Of a stretch of 64,000 nt of DNA, positions 20,669 through 29,764 are shown piece after piece. The position numbers were made by a program, and so were the translations under genes. Positions within the stretch are counted from its first letter, which is position 1; each line of letters starts with the position of its first letter. The notes beneath the pieces are model-generated. The model worked only from the letters and a program-made list of their open reading frames with translations, was not told the DNA's origin and searched no databases. This DNA is from Pontimonas sp. (GTDB taxonomy: Bacteria > Actinomycetota > Actinomycetes > Actinomycetales > Microbacteriaceae), in contig JAGYJI010000006.1 of the NCBI GenBank assembly GCA_018402295.1, positions 124,001-188,000 on the forward strand, in the 5' to 3' direction.

Positions 20669-21159
20669 GCGAATTAACGCTGTTTCTCCTGCAACTTGCG
20701 TTTTTGGGCCTCCTCTGGGCCTTTATCTTTGCCATCGTCTATGCGCTTCGCACCGACCTTTTCGGCCCACCCCGATATCGCCAGGAGGAGGATGACAAAG
20801 CCGCGGCAAAGACGTCTGCGAGTCAACCACCCACGATGTCGCCAGCCCCCACAACTCCCGGCGGAATAGCTCAATCGCTCGTGGTGACAGCGGGACCCAA
20901 AGAGGGCTTAGAGATTGAACTGCTCCCCGAGGAGCAGTTCACTGTGGGTCGCTCCGGAGATTCCAGCTTGGTGATCAGGGATGATGTCACCTCCACCCAT
21001 CACGCTCGGTTGATGCTCTGGAATGACCAGTGGATGATTCAGGATCTGGATTCAACCAACGGGACGTTTGTCGATGGAAACCGGGTGAGTATCCCCACCC
21101 CGGTTCCCCTCAACACTCCGGTGAGCGTGGGAAACACGACTTTTGAACTCCGGAAGTAA
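20665..21159 (+). CDS. fhaB: FHA-domain membrane protein FhaB (FipA)
   Basis: A 164-residue protein with one N-terminal membrane helix (LTLFLLQLAFLGLLWAFIFAI), a linker of ~45 residues and a C-terminal FHA domain: EEQFTVGRSGDSSLVIRD, TSTHHARLML and DLDSTNGTFVDG, where Arg, Ser/His and Asn bind phosphothreonine. It is a typical substrate of PknA/PknB and is linked in mycobacteria to division under stress. GTGA overlap with fhaA, 4 nt before the pstP start. Frame intact. Confidence 0.93.
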   Translation: MSELTLFLLQLAFLGLLWAFIFAIVYALRTDLFGPPRYRQEEDDKAAAKTSASQPPTMSPAPTTPGGIAQSLVVTAGPKEGLEIELLPEEQFTVGRSGDSSLVIRDDVTSTHHARLMLWNDQWMIQDLDSTNGTFVDGNRVSIPTPVPLNTPVSVGNTTFELRK

Positions 21160-21163
21160 TCAG

Positions 21164-22401
21164 ATGGCTTCTGACCAAGTCCTGAGCGCCGCGTCTTCCC
21201 ACATTGGGAAGATCCGTGCCAGCAATCAGGATTCCGGGTCTGTGGGCCGCAACCTCTTTGTCGTGGCCGATGGGATGGGTGGTCACGCGGGTGGTGACGT
21301 GGCGAGCGCTCTGGCGGTCCAGCACCTGTTTGGTCTTGACCGGACCTATGACTCTGTGGAGGACGCCCGCGAGGTGCTCTTCCGCGGGGTGTTAGACGCC
21401 GGCGCTGATCTCACAAGAGCGGTGGAGGAGCACCCCGAGCTCACCGGTATGGGCACCACGGTCAGCGCGATGATTCGGGTGAAATCCCAGATGGTGATTG
21501 CCCACATCGGCGATTCCCGCATCTATCGACTCCGCGAAGGTGTTCTGGAGCAGATCACCGCGGATCACACCTTCGTTCAGAGGCTGGTGGATAGTGGTCG
21601 CATCACCGCCGAGGAAGCCGCTGTTCACCCGCGTCGAAGCGTCCTCATGCGGGTGCTGGGAGACGTGGATGCCGATCCAGAGGTGGACACCCACATCGTG
21701 GACACCCTCCCCGGTGACCGGTGGCTGCTGTGCTCCGATGGCCTCAGTGGTTACGTCGTCCGAGCGAGACATTGCCGAAACTCTTCTCACCGTCGATGAC
21801 GTGGAACTGGCCGCCCACAAGCTGATCACCCAAAGCTTGAGCGAGGGTGCCCCGGACAACGTCACCGTGGTGATTGTCCGGGTTGCAGACGGTCTCGACA
21901 CTTCACCCCCTGCAGAACCGCGCATGGTCGGTGCTGCCGCTGGTCCCGCTCACCTACGAATCAGGGCCGGTCATGCGCAGGCCCGCCCTTCCTGCCCTCC
22001 TGCTGCATCCGCTTCGAGCACTACCTCCCGCGGATGAGCACTTTGAGCCGGAGGAGGACTACCTCGAGGAGCTGATTCGAGAGGACCGTCGACGACTCAT
22101 CCGTCGTCGAGTGGCGTGGTCACTTTCGGTGATGATCATCATCAGCGCACTGGTGGGAGCCACCTTCGCTGCTTACGAGTGGACCCAAACGCGGTATTTC
22201 GTGGGGGAGAGCAATGGTTTCGTTGCCATCTACCAGGGTGTTCCCGAGAACGTGGGGCCCCTGTCGCTCTCCACCCTCTACGAGGAGACTGACGTGACCC
22301 TGGAGTCCCTGCAGCTCTTCGAGCAGGAGAGAATCTCCGATTCTCTTCCCGCTGAGTCCCTCGAGGACGCACTCGACATCGTGGATCGACTGAGGCGGTG
22401 A
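21164..22401 (+). CDS. pstP: Ser/Thr phosphatase PstP (PP2C family), two frameshifts
   Basis: Dephosphorylates PknA, PknB and their substrates. The catalytic PP2C domain shows ASNQDS, VVADGMGGHAGGDVAS (metal-binding Asp), GMGTTVSAM, HIGDSRIYRL, and SEGAPDNVTVVIV. A frame change near 21753-21760 (base missing) precedes SSERDIAETLL; another near 21915-21945 (net one extra) leads to a long linker, a helix at 22105-22170 (VAWSLSVMIIISALVGATFAAY) and a short extracellular tail of ~70 residues, much shorter than in mycobacteria. ATG 21164 is chosen over 21143, which overlaps fhaB. Second gene group of the kinase operon. Confidence 0.92.
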
Positions 22402-22405
22402 TGGG

Positions 22406-23802
22406 GTGACCGATACGACCCTCCCCCTGTCGCACCGGTAACCGGTCGCGTTGTCCTTCGGGTGAAGATGCCACAGAAGCTTCGCAACCTGGAGTTGGTG
22501 CTCCTCGTTGTCGCTCTGGGTTTGAGCGCGCTCGCGCTCGCTCTCGTTCAGTGGGGGGCTCTGGGGACTCTGGATTGGAGTCTCCTCACCTACGCAGCGG
22601 GGCTCGCCGGTCTCACCCTGGGCCTACATCTTGTGTTGCGCCTGGTGGCGAGGGACGCTGACCCGTTCATCGTCCCGATTGCCACGATGCTCAACGGGCT
22701 CGGCATCACGATGATTCACCGCCTCGACATTGCTGCCGGCGCGAGTGGGTGGGAAGCAGCGGGCGTTCGACAAATGGCCTGGACCGCGGTGGCGCTTGTG
22801 ATTGCCATCATCGTGTTGATTCTGGTGAAGAACTACCGAGTCCTGTTGCGCTACCGATATCTTGCGATGCTCGCCGGGGTCATTCTTTTGACAATGCCAC
22901 TGTGGCCGGGAATTGGGAGGACCGTCAACGGTGCAACCCTCTGGGTCACCATTGCGGGAATGAATTTCCAGCCAGGTGAGATCGCGAAGATTGCTCTCGC
23001 GATCTTCTTCGCCGGGTACCTGATGACGGCGCGGGAAAGTCTCCAGAAGGTGGGAACCACCTTCGCCGGGATTCGCTGGCCCCGCGTTCGAGACTTAGGC
23101 CCTCTCCTGATTGTGTGGGTGGTGGCGATGGGTGTCCTGGTGTTCCAGCGAGACCTCGGCACCTCGCTGCTGTACTTCGGTCTGTTCCTCGCCATGCTCT
23201 ACATCGCAACCAACAGGATTCTCTGGTTGGTGCTCGGCGGTGGCCTGTTTGTCGTGGGGGCTGCCGCGGCCGCCAGCCAGCTGGCTTATGTGCAGGGCCG
23301 CTTGGAAGGGTGGCTGGATTCCTTCAATCCCGAGGTCTATAACGCTGTGGGGGGTTCCTACCAGCTAGTTCAAGGGCTTTTCGGGTTTGCTGAGGGAGGC
23401 TTTATTGGCGAGGGCCTGGGCCAAGGTCAACCCAGTTTCGTTCCTCTGGCTAATTCGGATTACATCGTCGCGGCGCTGGGGGAAGAGCTCGGAATCTTTG
23501 GAGTGTTTGCCCTTCTTGCCCTGTATTTGCTCCTGGTGAGCCGTGGCTTCCGAGTCGGTTTCACCGGCACGGATGATTTTGGTCGGCTGTTGTCCTCCGG
23601 GTTAGCGTTTGTTCTGGCGCTGCAGGTCTTCGTGGTTATCGGTGGCATCACTCGCGTCATTCCTGTGACCGGCTTGACCACCCCTTTCCTCGCTGCGGGA
23701 GGGTCCTCGTTGGTCGCCAACTGGATCATTGTTGCTCTGCTGTTGCGGCTCAGTGATGAGGCGCGAGCGTCCGTTCGACTCGAGGCAGGGGTTCGCGCAT
23801 GA
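22406..23802 (+). CDS. rodA: Peptidoglycan glycosyltransferase RodA (SEDS family), one frameshift
   Basis: Polymerises lipid II glycan strands in the elongation machinery, partnered by the class B PBP encoded next. About 466 residues with ten hydrophobic helices; SEDS hallmarks include FQPGEIAKIALAIFFAGY, QRDLGTSLLYFGLFLAMLYIA, and DYIVAALGEELGIFGV near the C-terminus. The GTG at 22406 (MTDTTLPLSHR) lies 4 nt after pstP; a missing base near 22434-22440 separates this N-terminal peptide from VTGRVVLRVKMPQ. Starting instead at the GTG 22462 avoids the frameshift but loses the conserved hydrophilic N-terminus. Confidence 0.93.
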
Positions 23803-25244
23803 TCGCGCCACTGCGCCGGGTCGGAATCGCCGTGTTGGCGCTATTCATGACCCTGTTTCTTTCCGCCAGCTACATCCAGGTCGTCGCGAGTGAAGACATT
23901 GCCGACGATGATCGCAACGTTCGAAAACTGTATGAAAGCTTCTCCGCGGAGCGGGGGCAAATCTTGGCGGGCGGAATCCCCATCGCACGATCCGTCCCGG
24001 TGGATAACCAGTTCCGGTATCTGCGCACCTACCCGTTCGCCGATCTGTATGCCCCGGTAATTGGCTACTACACCTTGAACCAGGGAAATGCAGGCATCGA
24101 GAGTGCTCTGAACCCAGTGCTCACGGGACGAGCGAGCTCACAAATTCTTGACCAACTAACCTCCCTGGTGACCGGCTCCACCCCGGAGGGTGCGAGCGTT
24201 CAACTCACGATTGATCCCGAAATCCAAAGAATCGCCTACGACGCTCTGGGGGATCGTCGAGGGGCGGTTGTGGTGCTCGACCCGGCCACGGGGCGGGTGC
24301 TCGCGATGGTCTCCAAACCCTCCTATGACCCCAACCGCTTGGCAGCCCACTCCACCTCCTCAGTGCTGGATGCTTATAACGAGTTTTCCGAAGATCCCGA
24401 CAACCCGCTGGCCAACCGGGCTATCGCTGGGGATCAGTACTTTCCGGGCTCCGTGTTCAAAGTCTTGATGACCGCCGCCGCCTTGGAATCAGGTGACTAC
24501 ACCGCCGAGAGTGAGTTCCTCAATCCCCCTACTCTTGATCTTCCGCTGAGCACGAAGAGCATCAAGAACTCTGGCGGCCGACTGTGTGGTGGAGCGGAGA
24601 CCGTCACCCTGGAGGAAGCCTTCCGTCTGAGCTGCAACATCCCCTACGCCGAGCTGGGTCTCGAGCTCGGGGAAACAGCGATTGGCTCCATAGCTGATGA
24701 TTTCGGCTTCGGTGCAACCCTGGAGATTCCTCTTCGAGTGACGCCCAGTAACTTCCCACGGGGACTTGATGATGCGCAACTGATGCTGAGCTCGTTTGGT
24801 CAGTTCGATGTCCGCGTGACACCCCTGCAGGTGGCCATGGTGAGCTCAGGGGTTGCCAATGGTGGGGTGCTGATGACACCCAACCTGGTGGACCAGGTCA
24901 TTGCTCCCAACCTCCGCGTTCTGCAGTCGTACGAGCCCACCATCTACTCGAGACCCCTCAGTCCTGCGGTTGCCGAGGAGATGACTCGCATGATGGTGCG
25001 AAACGTGGGCCAGGGTGTCGCCGGCGCTGCGGGAATTCCAGGCATTAGCGTCGCAGGAAAGACGGGAACAGCAGAGACAGGAATCGGTGATGGTCGCTCA
25101 TTCTGGTTCACCGGCTTTGCTCCCGCAGAAAACCCCGAGATTGTTATCGCCGTCGTTATTGAGGGCTCCAGCGCCGAGGGGACAGCAAACAGCGTCGCCT
25201 CACCTGTGGCAAGAACGATCATGGAGGCGGTGATTCAGCGATGA
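23799..25244 (+). CDS. pbpA: Class B penicillin-binding protein PbpA
   Basis: A transpeptidase (D,D-crosslinking) of 481 residues anchored by an N-terminal helix (~8-29). Pedestal-like N-terminal region, then the active site: S218-V-F-K221 (GSVFK), S278-C-N280, and K421-T-G423 (GKTGTAE). ATGA overlap with rodA shows translational coupling with its partner glycosyltransferase, and another ATGA joins it to pknA. Frame intact. Orthologous to mycobacterial PbpA by gene order. Confidence 0.95.
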   Translation: MIAPLRRVGIAVLALFMTLFLSASYIQVVASEDIADDDRNVRKLYESFSAERGQILAGGIPIARSVPVDNQFRYLRTYPFADLYAPVIGYYTLNQGNAGIESALNPVLTGRASSQILDQLTSLVTGSTPEGASVQLTIDPEIQRIAYDALGDRRGAVVVLDPATGRVLAMVSKPSYDPNRLAAHSTSSVLDAYNEFSEDPDNPLANRAIAGDQYFPGSVFKVLMTAAALESGDYTAESEFLNPPTLDLPLSTKSIKNSGGRLCGGAETVTLEEAFRLSCNIPYAELGLELGETAIGSIADDFGFGATLEIPLRVTPSNFPRGLDDAQLMLSSFGQFDVRVTPLQVAMVSSGVANGGVLMTPNLVDQVIAPNLRVLQSYEPTIYSRPLSPAVAEEMTRMMVRNVGQGVAGAAGIPGISVAGKTGTAETGIGDGRSFWFTGFAPAENPEIVIAVVIEGSSAEGTANSVASPVARTIMEAVIQR

Positions 25245-26935
25245 GACCCACCACCGGTCAGGTTTTTGGTTCGCGCTATGAGCTTGTCTCCCGGATTGCC
25301 ATTGGCGGGATGGGGGAAGTGTGGAAGGCCAACGACTCCGTCATTGGTCGCACCGTCGCCATCAAGATCCTCAAAGACGAGTACATGGGTGACTCAGGTT
25401 TCCGCGAGCGGTTCCGGGCAGAAGCCCGGCACGCCGCCCTGGTCAACCACGAGGGAATCGCCAATGTCTTTGACTACGGAGAAGAAGAGGGCAGCGCCTA
25501 TCTTGTGATGGAGCTGGTCCCGGGTGAAGCGCTCAGCAGCATCTTGGAGCGTGAGAAGATTCTGCCCGCGAGCCGCGTGCTGAGCATCGTCTCCCAGACC
25601 GCATCTGCACTCCACGCTGCCCACCAGGCGGGCCTGGTGCACCGGGATATCAAGCCCGGGAACCTGCTGATTACCCCTGATGGCAGCGTGAAAATTACCG
25701 ACTTCGGTATCGCTCGCCTGGCTGACCAGGTTCCGCTCACCGCCACTGGCCAAGTCATGGGAACAGTGCAATATCTGGCCCCAGAACAAGCCGGAGGCAA
25801 ACCTGCGTCACCGGCAACAGACGTGTATTCGCTCGGCATCGTTGCCTACGAGGCACTCGCCGGTAAACGGCCTTTCCGCGGGGAATCTCAAGTCGCCATC
25901 GCGATGGCCCAAATCAAGGAAACCCCGCCAGAGTTACCCTCGTCGATTCCCTCGGCGGTCCGGGCCCTGGTGATGTCGTGCATGGCGAAGAAGCCCGAGG
26001 GTCGACCCGCATCAGCTCACGATCTCGCACAGGCTGCCCTTGCTCTCGCACGAGGTGACGACGCCGCTGGTTTGGCTCTGATCCCCGCTCCCGTTGCCGA
26101 CAAAGACTCCAGCGACAAAAAGAAGGCAACACCCGTGTCGACCGACACCTCACCCGTGGACAGCCCTCGAAAACTGGGCCGAAACTTCTGGCTGTTCAGC
26201 GGCATTGGGGCTTTCGTGGCGATCGCGCTGATTGCTACCTCCCTCACAGTTCTGCTCCAATCTCCGGCTGTCGACGTCATCGAGGACCCGGTGGTTCCCG
26301 ACGTGGTAGTTCCTGAGGTGGTGGTTCCCGAGCTTCCTGTTGAGGAACCTGTGGGCGAGGAGGATGCCGGCACCGAAGTCACCACAGTTGAGATTGCCCA
26401 GACTGAGATTGTGGGCAAAACACAGGCCCAAGTTCAGGAAGCGTTGTCTCAAAAGGGCCTGCGACTTGACGCCATCACGGGAAACATCGCGCCCTCTCAG
26501 GATCTTGTCGCCACGGCCTACCGCGTGAACCCACAGGGAACCGTCGCCACCAACACTCTCATCGCGGTCTACTTCTATGCCGCAATCCCCCAGCCGCCCA
26601 AGCCTCGAGCCATGGTCGTCACTCCGGCTGAAGGGCCGTGGGCACCGGGGGATGAGGTTCTCCTGGAGTGGCCCGGGTATGCGCAGTGCCCGGCAGGTTT
26701 TGATCTGGTCAGCTACACCGTTCAAATCGTGGGTGGGGAAATCCTCGACAACGAAGGTGCCACGGTCCTGGAGCCCGAACAAACGGCAATCAATGTTCTC
26801 CTCGGCGATGGAGAGAGCATGACCGTCAGTTACTTAGTCAAGTGTGGGACTCTGTCCTCGCCGCTCTCCACCGAGTTATCGATTGGAATCACGAGCCCTG
26901 AGCCAGAAACTCCCGAGGATCCGCCCGTAGACTAA
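25241..26935 (+). CDS. pknA: Membrane Ser/Thr protein kinase PknA with extended ectodomain
   Basis: Eukaryotic-type kinase of 564 residues. Kinase domain ~14-270: glycine loop IAIGGMGEVW, K42, HRD at 134-136, DFG at 154-156. One helix at ~316-339, then an acidic Val/Pro repeat (DVVVPEVVVPELPVEEP, ~347-370), one PASTA-like domain (~383-447) and a further beta-rich domain (~455-551) with Cys483 and Cys535. Mycobacterial PknA lacks PASTA domains, so this ectodomain is unusual by that comparison, though other actinobacteria vary. Cotranscribed with pbpA (ATGA) and 32 nt before pknB. Confidence 0.92.
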   Translation: MRPTTGQVFGSRYELVSRIAIGGMGEVWKANDSVIGRTVAIKILKDEYMGDSGFRERFRAEARHAALVNHEGIANVFDYGEEEGSAYLVMELVPGEALSSILEREKILPASRVLSIVSQTASALHAAHQAGLVHRDIKPGNLLITPDGSVKITDFGIARLADQVPLTATGQVMGTVQYLAPEQAGGKPASPATDVYSLGIVAYEALAGKRPFRGESQVAIAMAQIKETPPELPSSIPSAVRALVMSCMAKKPEGRPASAHDLAQAALALARGDDAAGLALIPAPVADKDSSDKKKATPVSTDTSPVDSPRKLGRNFWLFSGIGAFVAIALIATSLTVLLQSPAVDVIEDPVVPDVVVPEVVVPELPVEEPVGEEDAGTEVTTVEIAQTEIVGKTQAQVQEALSQKGLRLDAITGNIAPSQDLVATAYRVNPQGTVATNTLIAVYFYAAIPQPPKPRAMVVTPAEGPWAPGDEVLLEWPGYAQCPAGFDLVSYTVQIVGGEILDNEGATVLEPEQTAINVLLGDGESMTVSYLVKCGTLSSPLSTELSIGITSPEPETPEDPPVD

Positions 26936-26967
26936 CGTCGGCCCACAACGGCCAGATTGAGGATTGT

Positions 26968-28725
26968 GTGAACACCAACGCGCCAGGACCCTGGACCGGT
27001 CGCCTCTTGGGCGGCCGCTACGAGGTGCGCGAGGTCATTGGGCGCGGTGGCATGGCTGACGTCTACTTGGGCGTGGATGCTCGCTTAGGCCGGCAGGTGG
27101 CACTCAAGATTCTCAAGTCAACGCTGTCCTCTGATCCGACCTTCCGGAATCGTTTCCGCCTCGAAGCCATGTCGGCCTCCAAAATGTCCCACCCCTCCAT
27201 CGTGAGAGTGTTTGACGCGGGCGATGAGGACAACGGTCCTGCCGGGGAGACACCTCCGGGGAGCACTACCCCCTACATCGTCATGGAGCACGTGGAGGGT
27301 CACCTGCTGAGCACCCTCATGCGACAGGGCAAGCTGGAAGAGCGCCACATTCTCAAGGTCGCCGACGGTGTTCTCACCGCGCTCGAGGTCTCGCACAAAG
27401 CTGGAATCGTCCACCGCGACATCAAGCCCGCCAACGTCATGATTTCAGGCGATGGCACGGTCAAGGTGATGGACTTTGGTATCGCCCGCGCGGTGAGTGA
27501 CGCCACCGGAAACCTGGAGCAAACGACCTCCATCCTCGGCACAGCGCTCTATATTTCGCCCGAGCAAGCTAAGGGTGAAGAGCCCGACACCCGGACAGAC
27601 TTCTACTCCCTCGGTGTGGTGATGTATGAGCTACTGGCAGGTGCCCCGCCCTTCACCTCAGAGTCTCCCGTCTCGATCGCCTACAAGCACATCAGCGAGG
27701 AACCCCGTCCGCTGCGTGAGGTAAACCCCGAGGTCTCTGCAGACGTTGCCCTCATCGTGGAGGCAGCCATGAAGAAGGAACTCCAGGAGCGGTTCCCCAC
27801 CGCCCAGGCTTTCCGGGCAGCCATCGAGGACGTTGCGCAAGGAAGACCCCCCAAGTTGCCCAACCCTGGCGCCAGAGTCCGGATTGAACCCGCCGTCACC
27901 GGGAGTGTCCCGCAGGCAACCGTGGAGCCCGAATACCGAACACCGGTCGAAGGGTTCGAGATCTTTGAGTCCCGCGGAATCAAGCAGCAGAGCGTTCCCA
28001 CCTTGGCCATCGGTATGGGCTCAGTGCTCGCCGTGTTGTTCGTGATTGGTGTGGTGCTGTGGGTGTTTACCTTGAACCCCTCCACCACGGCCACCTCCGC
28101 AGCGCCAGCTGTCCCCGCACTGATCAACCAGACGGAGGGCGTCGCGACCCAGACCATTTCGGCGTTGGGTCTGACCCCCGACGTGGAATATGAGGCTAAC
28201 GCCGCCGTCCCCGAGGGAATTGTCATCGAGACGTTCCCCGAGGAGGGAACGCGCGTCGCGCCCGGTGAGCCGGTCAGAATCGTGGTCTCCAGCGGTATCG
28301 CACGTTTCACTCTCCCTGACGTGCGCAACATTGACATCGCCGATGCGAGAGCTCTGCTGGAGGAACGCGGACTCGTCGTTGAGTCTGTTGTTGACACCTA
28401 CTCACCGAGCCTTGAAGAGGGACTCGTGATGGCCACCACACCCCAGCCCGACACTCCGGTTCGGCCGGGAGACGCCATCACCATCACCGTGTCGAACGGA
28501 AAAGTTCTTATCCCCAACGTCGTCGGGCTGACAGTGGGAGAAGCCAACCCCTTCCTGACCGGCCCCTCCATGCAACTCTCAGTCCGCCTCGAGTTGGCGC
28601 TGGACTGCATTGGTCAGACGGTGAGAAGCCAGTCACTGCCACCGGGCGAACACCCTCAGCGCTCGGAAATCACGCTCACCTATTGCGGAGCGGTCGCCAC
28701 TGAGGACCCCGCGGCAACAGACTAA
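26968..28725 (+). CDS. pknB: Membrane Ser/Thr protein kinase PknB with PASTA domains
   Basis: 585 residues. Kinase domain ~18-290: IGRGGMADVY, K47, HRD 149-151, DFG 169-171; the insert NGPAGETPPGST (~89-100) is a loop before the hinge. Helix at ~347-369. Three PASTA repeats follow (~383-443, 447-511, 513-575), which sense muropeptides or lipid II in homologues; the last carries Cys547 and Cys573, possibly disulfide bonded. Phosphorylates FhaA/FhaB, PstP-regulated. GTG start at 26968 without a strong ribosome site. Stop shares CTAA with convergent trpG. Confidence 0.95.
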   Translation: MNTNAPGPWTGRLLGGRYEVREVIGRGGMADVYLGVDARLGRQVALKILKSTLSSDPTFRNRFRLEAMSASKMSHPSIVRVFDAGDEDNGPAGETPPGSTTPYIVMEHVEGHLLSTLMRQGKLEERHILKVADGVLTALEVSHKAGIVHRDIKPANVMISGDGTVKVMDFGIARAVSDATGNLEQTTSILGTALYISPEQAKGEEPDTRTDFYSLGVVMYELLAGAPPFTSESPVSIAYKHISEEPRPLREVNPEVSADVALIVEAAMKKELQERFPTAQAFRAAIEDVAQGRPPKLPNPGARVRIEPAVTGSVPQATVEPEYRTPVEGFEIFESRGIKQQSVPTLAIGMGSVLAVLFVIGVVLWVFTLNPSTTATSAAPAVPALINQTEGVATQTISALGLTPDVEYEANAAVPEGIVIETFPEEGTRVAPGEPVRIVVSSGIARFTLPDVRNIDIADARALLEERGLVVESVVDTYSPSLEEGLVMATTPQPDTPVRPGDAITITVSNGKVLIPNVVGLTVGEANPFLTGPSMQLSVRLELALDCIGQTVRSQSLPPGEHPQRSEITLTYCGAVATEDPAATD

Positions 28726-29360
28726 ACGCCAGCGACCCTGGGACTCAGTGATCGAGCAGCCTCTGCAGCACCCGCAAGACCGGTAACTTCCAACCAGTTT
28801 CCCAGCATCGTGTATCCACCCTCGGTGAGAACTGATTCGGGGTGGAATTGAACACCGTAGACCGGTGCACTCTGGTGGTTCAGGCCCATGATGACGCCGC
28901 CGGTGGTTCGGGCCGTCACCACGAGATCCGCGGGAACTGTCCCGTCGACAACAGCGAGACTGTGGTACCTGGTGGCCTGAAAGCGCTCTGGCACTCCACC
29001 AAAAAGGGTGCTGTCATCGTGGATAACCTGGGACGTTTTTCCATGCATCAGCTCTTCAGCATGCGCGACGGTTGCGCCAAAAGCTTCGGCGATTGCCTGG
29101 TGGCCCAAACAAACTCCCAGAAGCGGAATCTGCTGGGCGACAGCTTCCTTGACAATTGCGATAGAAATCCCCGCATCCGCAGGTGTCCCGGGACCCGGTG
29201 ACACCAGAATTCCGTCATAGTTGGCGATCAGCTCAGCGACGCCCTCAGGAGCAACATCATCATTGCGAATGACATCAGTCGTGGCACCCAACTGGTGGAG
29301 ATAACCATTGAGTGTGTAGACGAAGCTGTCGTAGTTATCGACAACCAAGATGTGGGTCAT
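28722..29360 (-). CDS. Glutamine amidotransferase, anthranilate / aminodeoxychorismate synthase component II
   Basis: A class I glutamine amidotransferase of 212 residues that supplies ammonia to chorismate for anthranilate (TrpG) or aminodeoxychorismate (PabA). Catalytic Cys84 in GVCLGHQ and the His-Glu pair in VQFHPESVL. The oxyanion loop SPGPGTP is present. In actinobacteria this gene next to pknB is often called trpG or pabA; a partner TrpE/PabB gene is not in the window, so the pathway is not decided here. Convergent to pknB with a 4-nt shared stop. Intact. Confidence 0.92.
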   Translation of the reverse strand: MTHILVVDNYDSFVYTLNGYLHQLGATTDVIRNDDVAPEGVAELIANYDGILVSPGPGTPADAGISIAIVKEAVAQQIPLLGVCLGHQAIAEAFGATVAHAEELMHGKTSQVIHDDSTLFGGVPERFQATRYHSLAVVDGTVPADLVVTARTTGGVIMGLNHQSAPVYGVQFHPESVLTEGGYTMLGNWLEVTGLAGAAEAARSLSPRVAGV

Positions 29361-29451
29361 AGGTTTTGCATTCCTCTAGTCAACGCGCACAGCCTACCAA
29401 CCGGAACCCCTGAGGAATCCGGGCAAAGGTTGTGCGGTGAGTAAGCCCCAG

Positions 29452-29457
29452 TAGACT
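29452..29457 (+). promoter_or_regulatory. Likely -10 element (TAGACT), leaderless
   Basis: TAGACT lies 8 nt before the crgA ATG at 29466; TTGTGC 16 nt upstream (29430-29435) could be the -35. No ribosome site. Confidence 0.5.
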
Positions 29458-29465
29458 GAGCGATC

Positions 29466-29702
29466 ATGGCTAAGCAACCCCGTGACCCCGTCGCCTCCCG
29501 CACCTCCTATGAGGAGGGGGACGACAATCCGGCCTGGTTTAAACCCATCATGTTTGGCCTCATGCTGCTCGGTCTCGCCTGGATTTTGACCTACTACATC
29601 TCGGGTATTGGCTGGCCGGTCCCAGCAATTGGTGCATGGAACATCGCGGTCGGCTTTGGCATCATGTTCGTAGGGTTCTTGATGACGACCCGCTGGAAGT
29701 AA
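29466..29702 (+). CDS. crgA: Cell division protein CrgA
   Basis: A 78-residue protein with two membrane helices (~26-46 and ~55-74) and a short charged N-terminus; the loop WPVPAIGAWN between them and the ending MTTRWK are family features. CrgA works at the divisome, binding FtsZ, FtsQ and PBPs. Its position beside the kinase operon is conserved in actinobacteria. Frame intact. Confidence 0.95.
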   Translation: MAKQPRDPVASRTSYEEGDDNPAWFKPIMFGLMLLGLAWILTYYISGIGWPVPAIGAWNIAVGFGIMFVGFLMTTRWK

Positions 29703-29732
29703 CCAACACGGCTTTAGTTACACAGGTGTAGT

Positions 29733-29751
29733 TCTCCCCAGTGGGGAGAAG
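29733..29751. terminator. Hairpin between convergent crgA and rhomboid genes
   Basis: TTCTCCCC (29733-29740) pairs perfectly with GGGGAGAA (29744-29751) around the loop AGT. No T run follows on either strand, but it lies in the 62-nt gap between two converging genes and could end both transcripts. Confidence 0.45.
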
Positions 29752-29764
29752 CTGTGGATAACGC

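Noticed and set aside
20200-22450. Programmed frameshifting in fhaA, pstP and rodA
   Set aside because: No slippery heptamer with a downstream structure is seen, shifts go in both directions, and similar breaks occur in unrelated genes.
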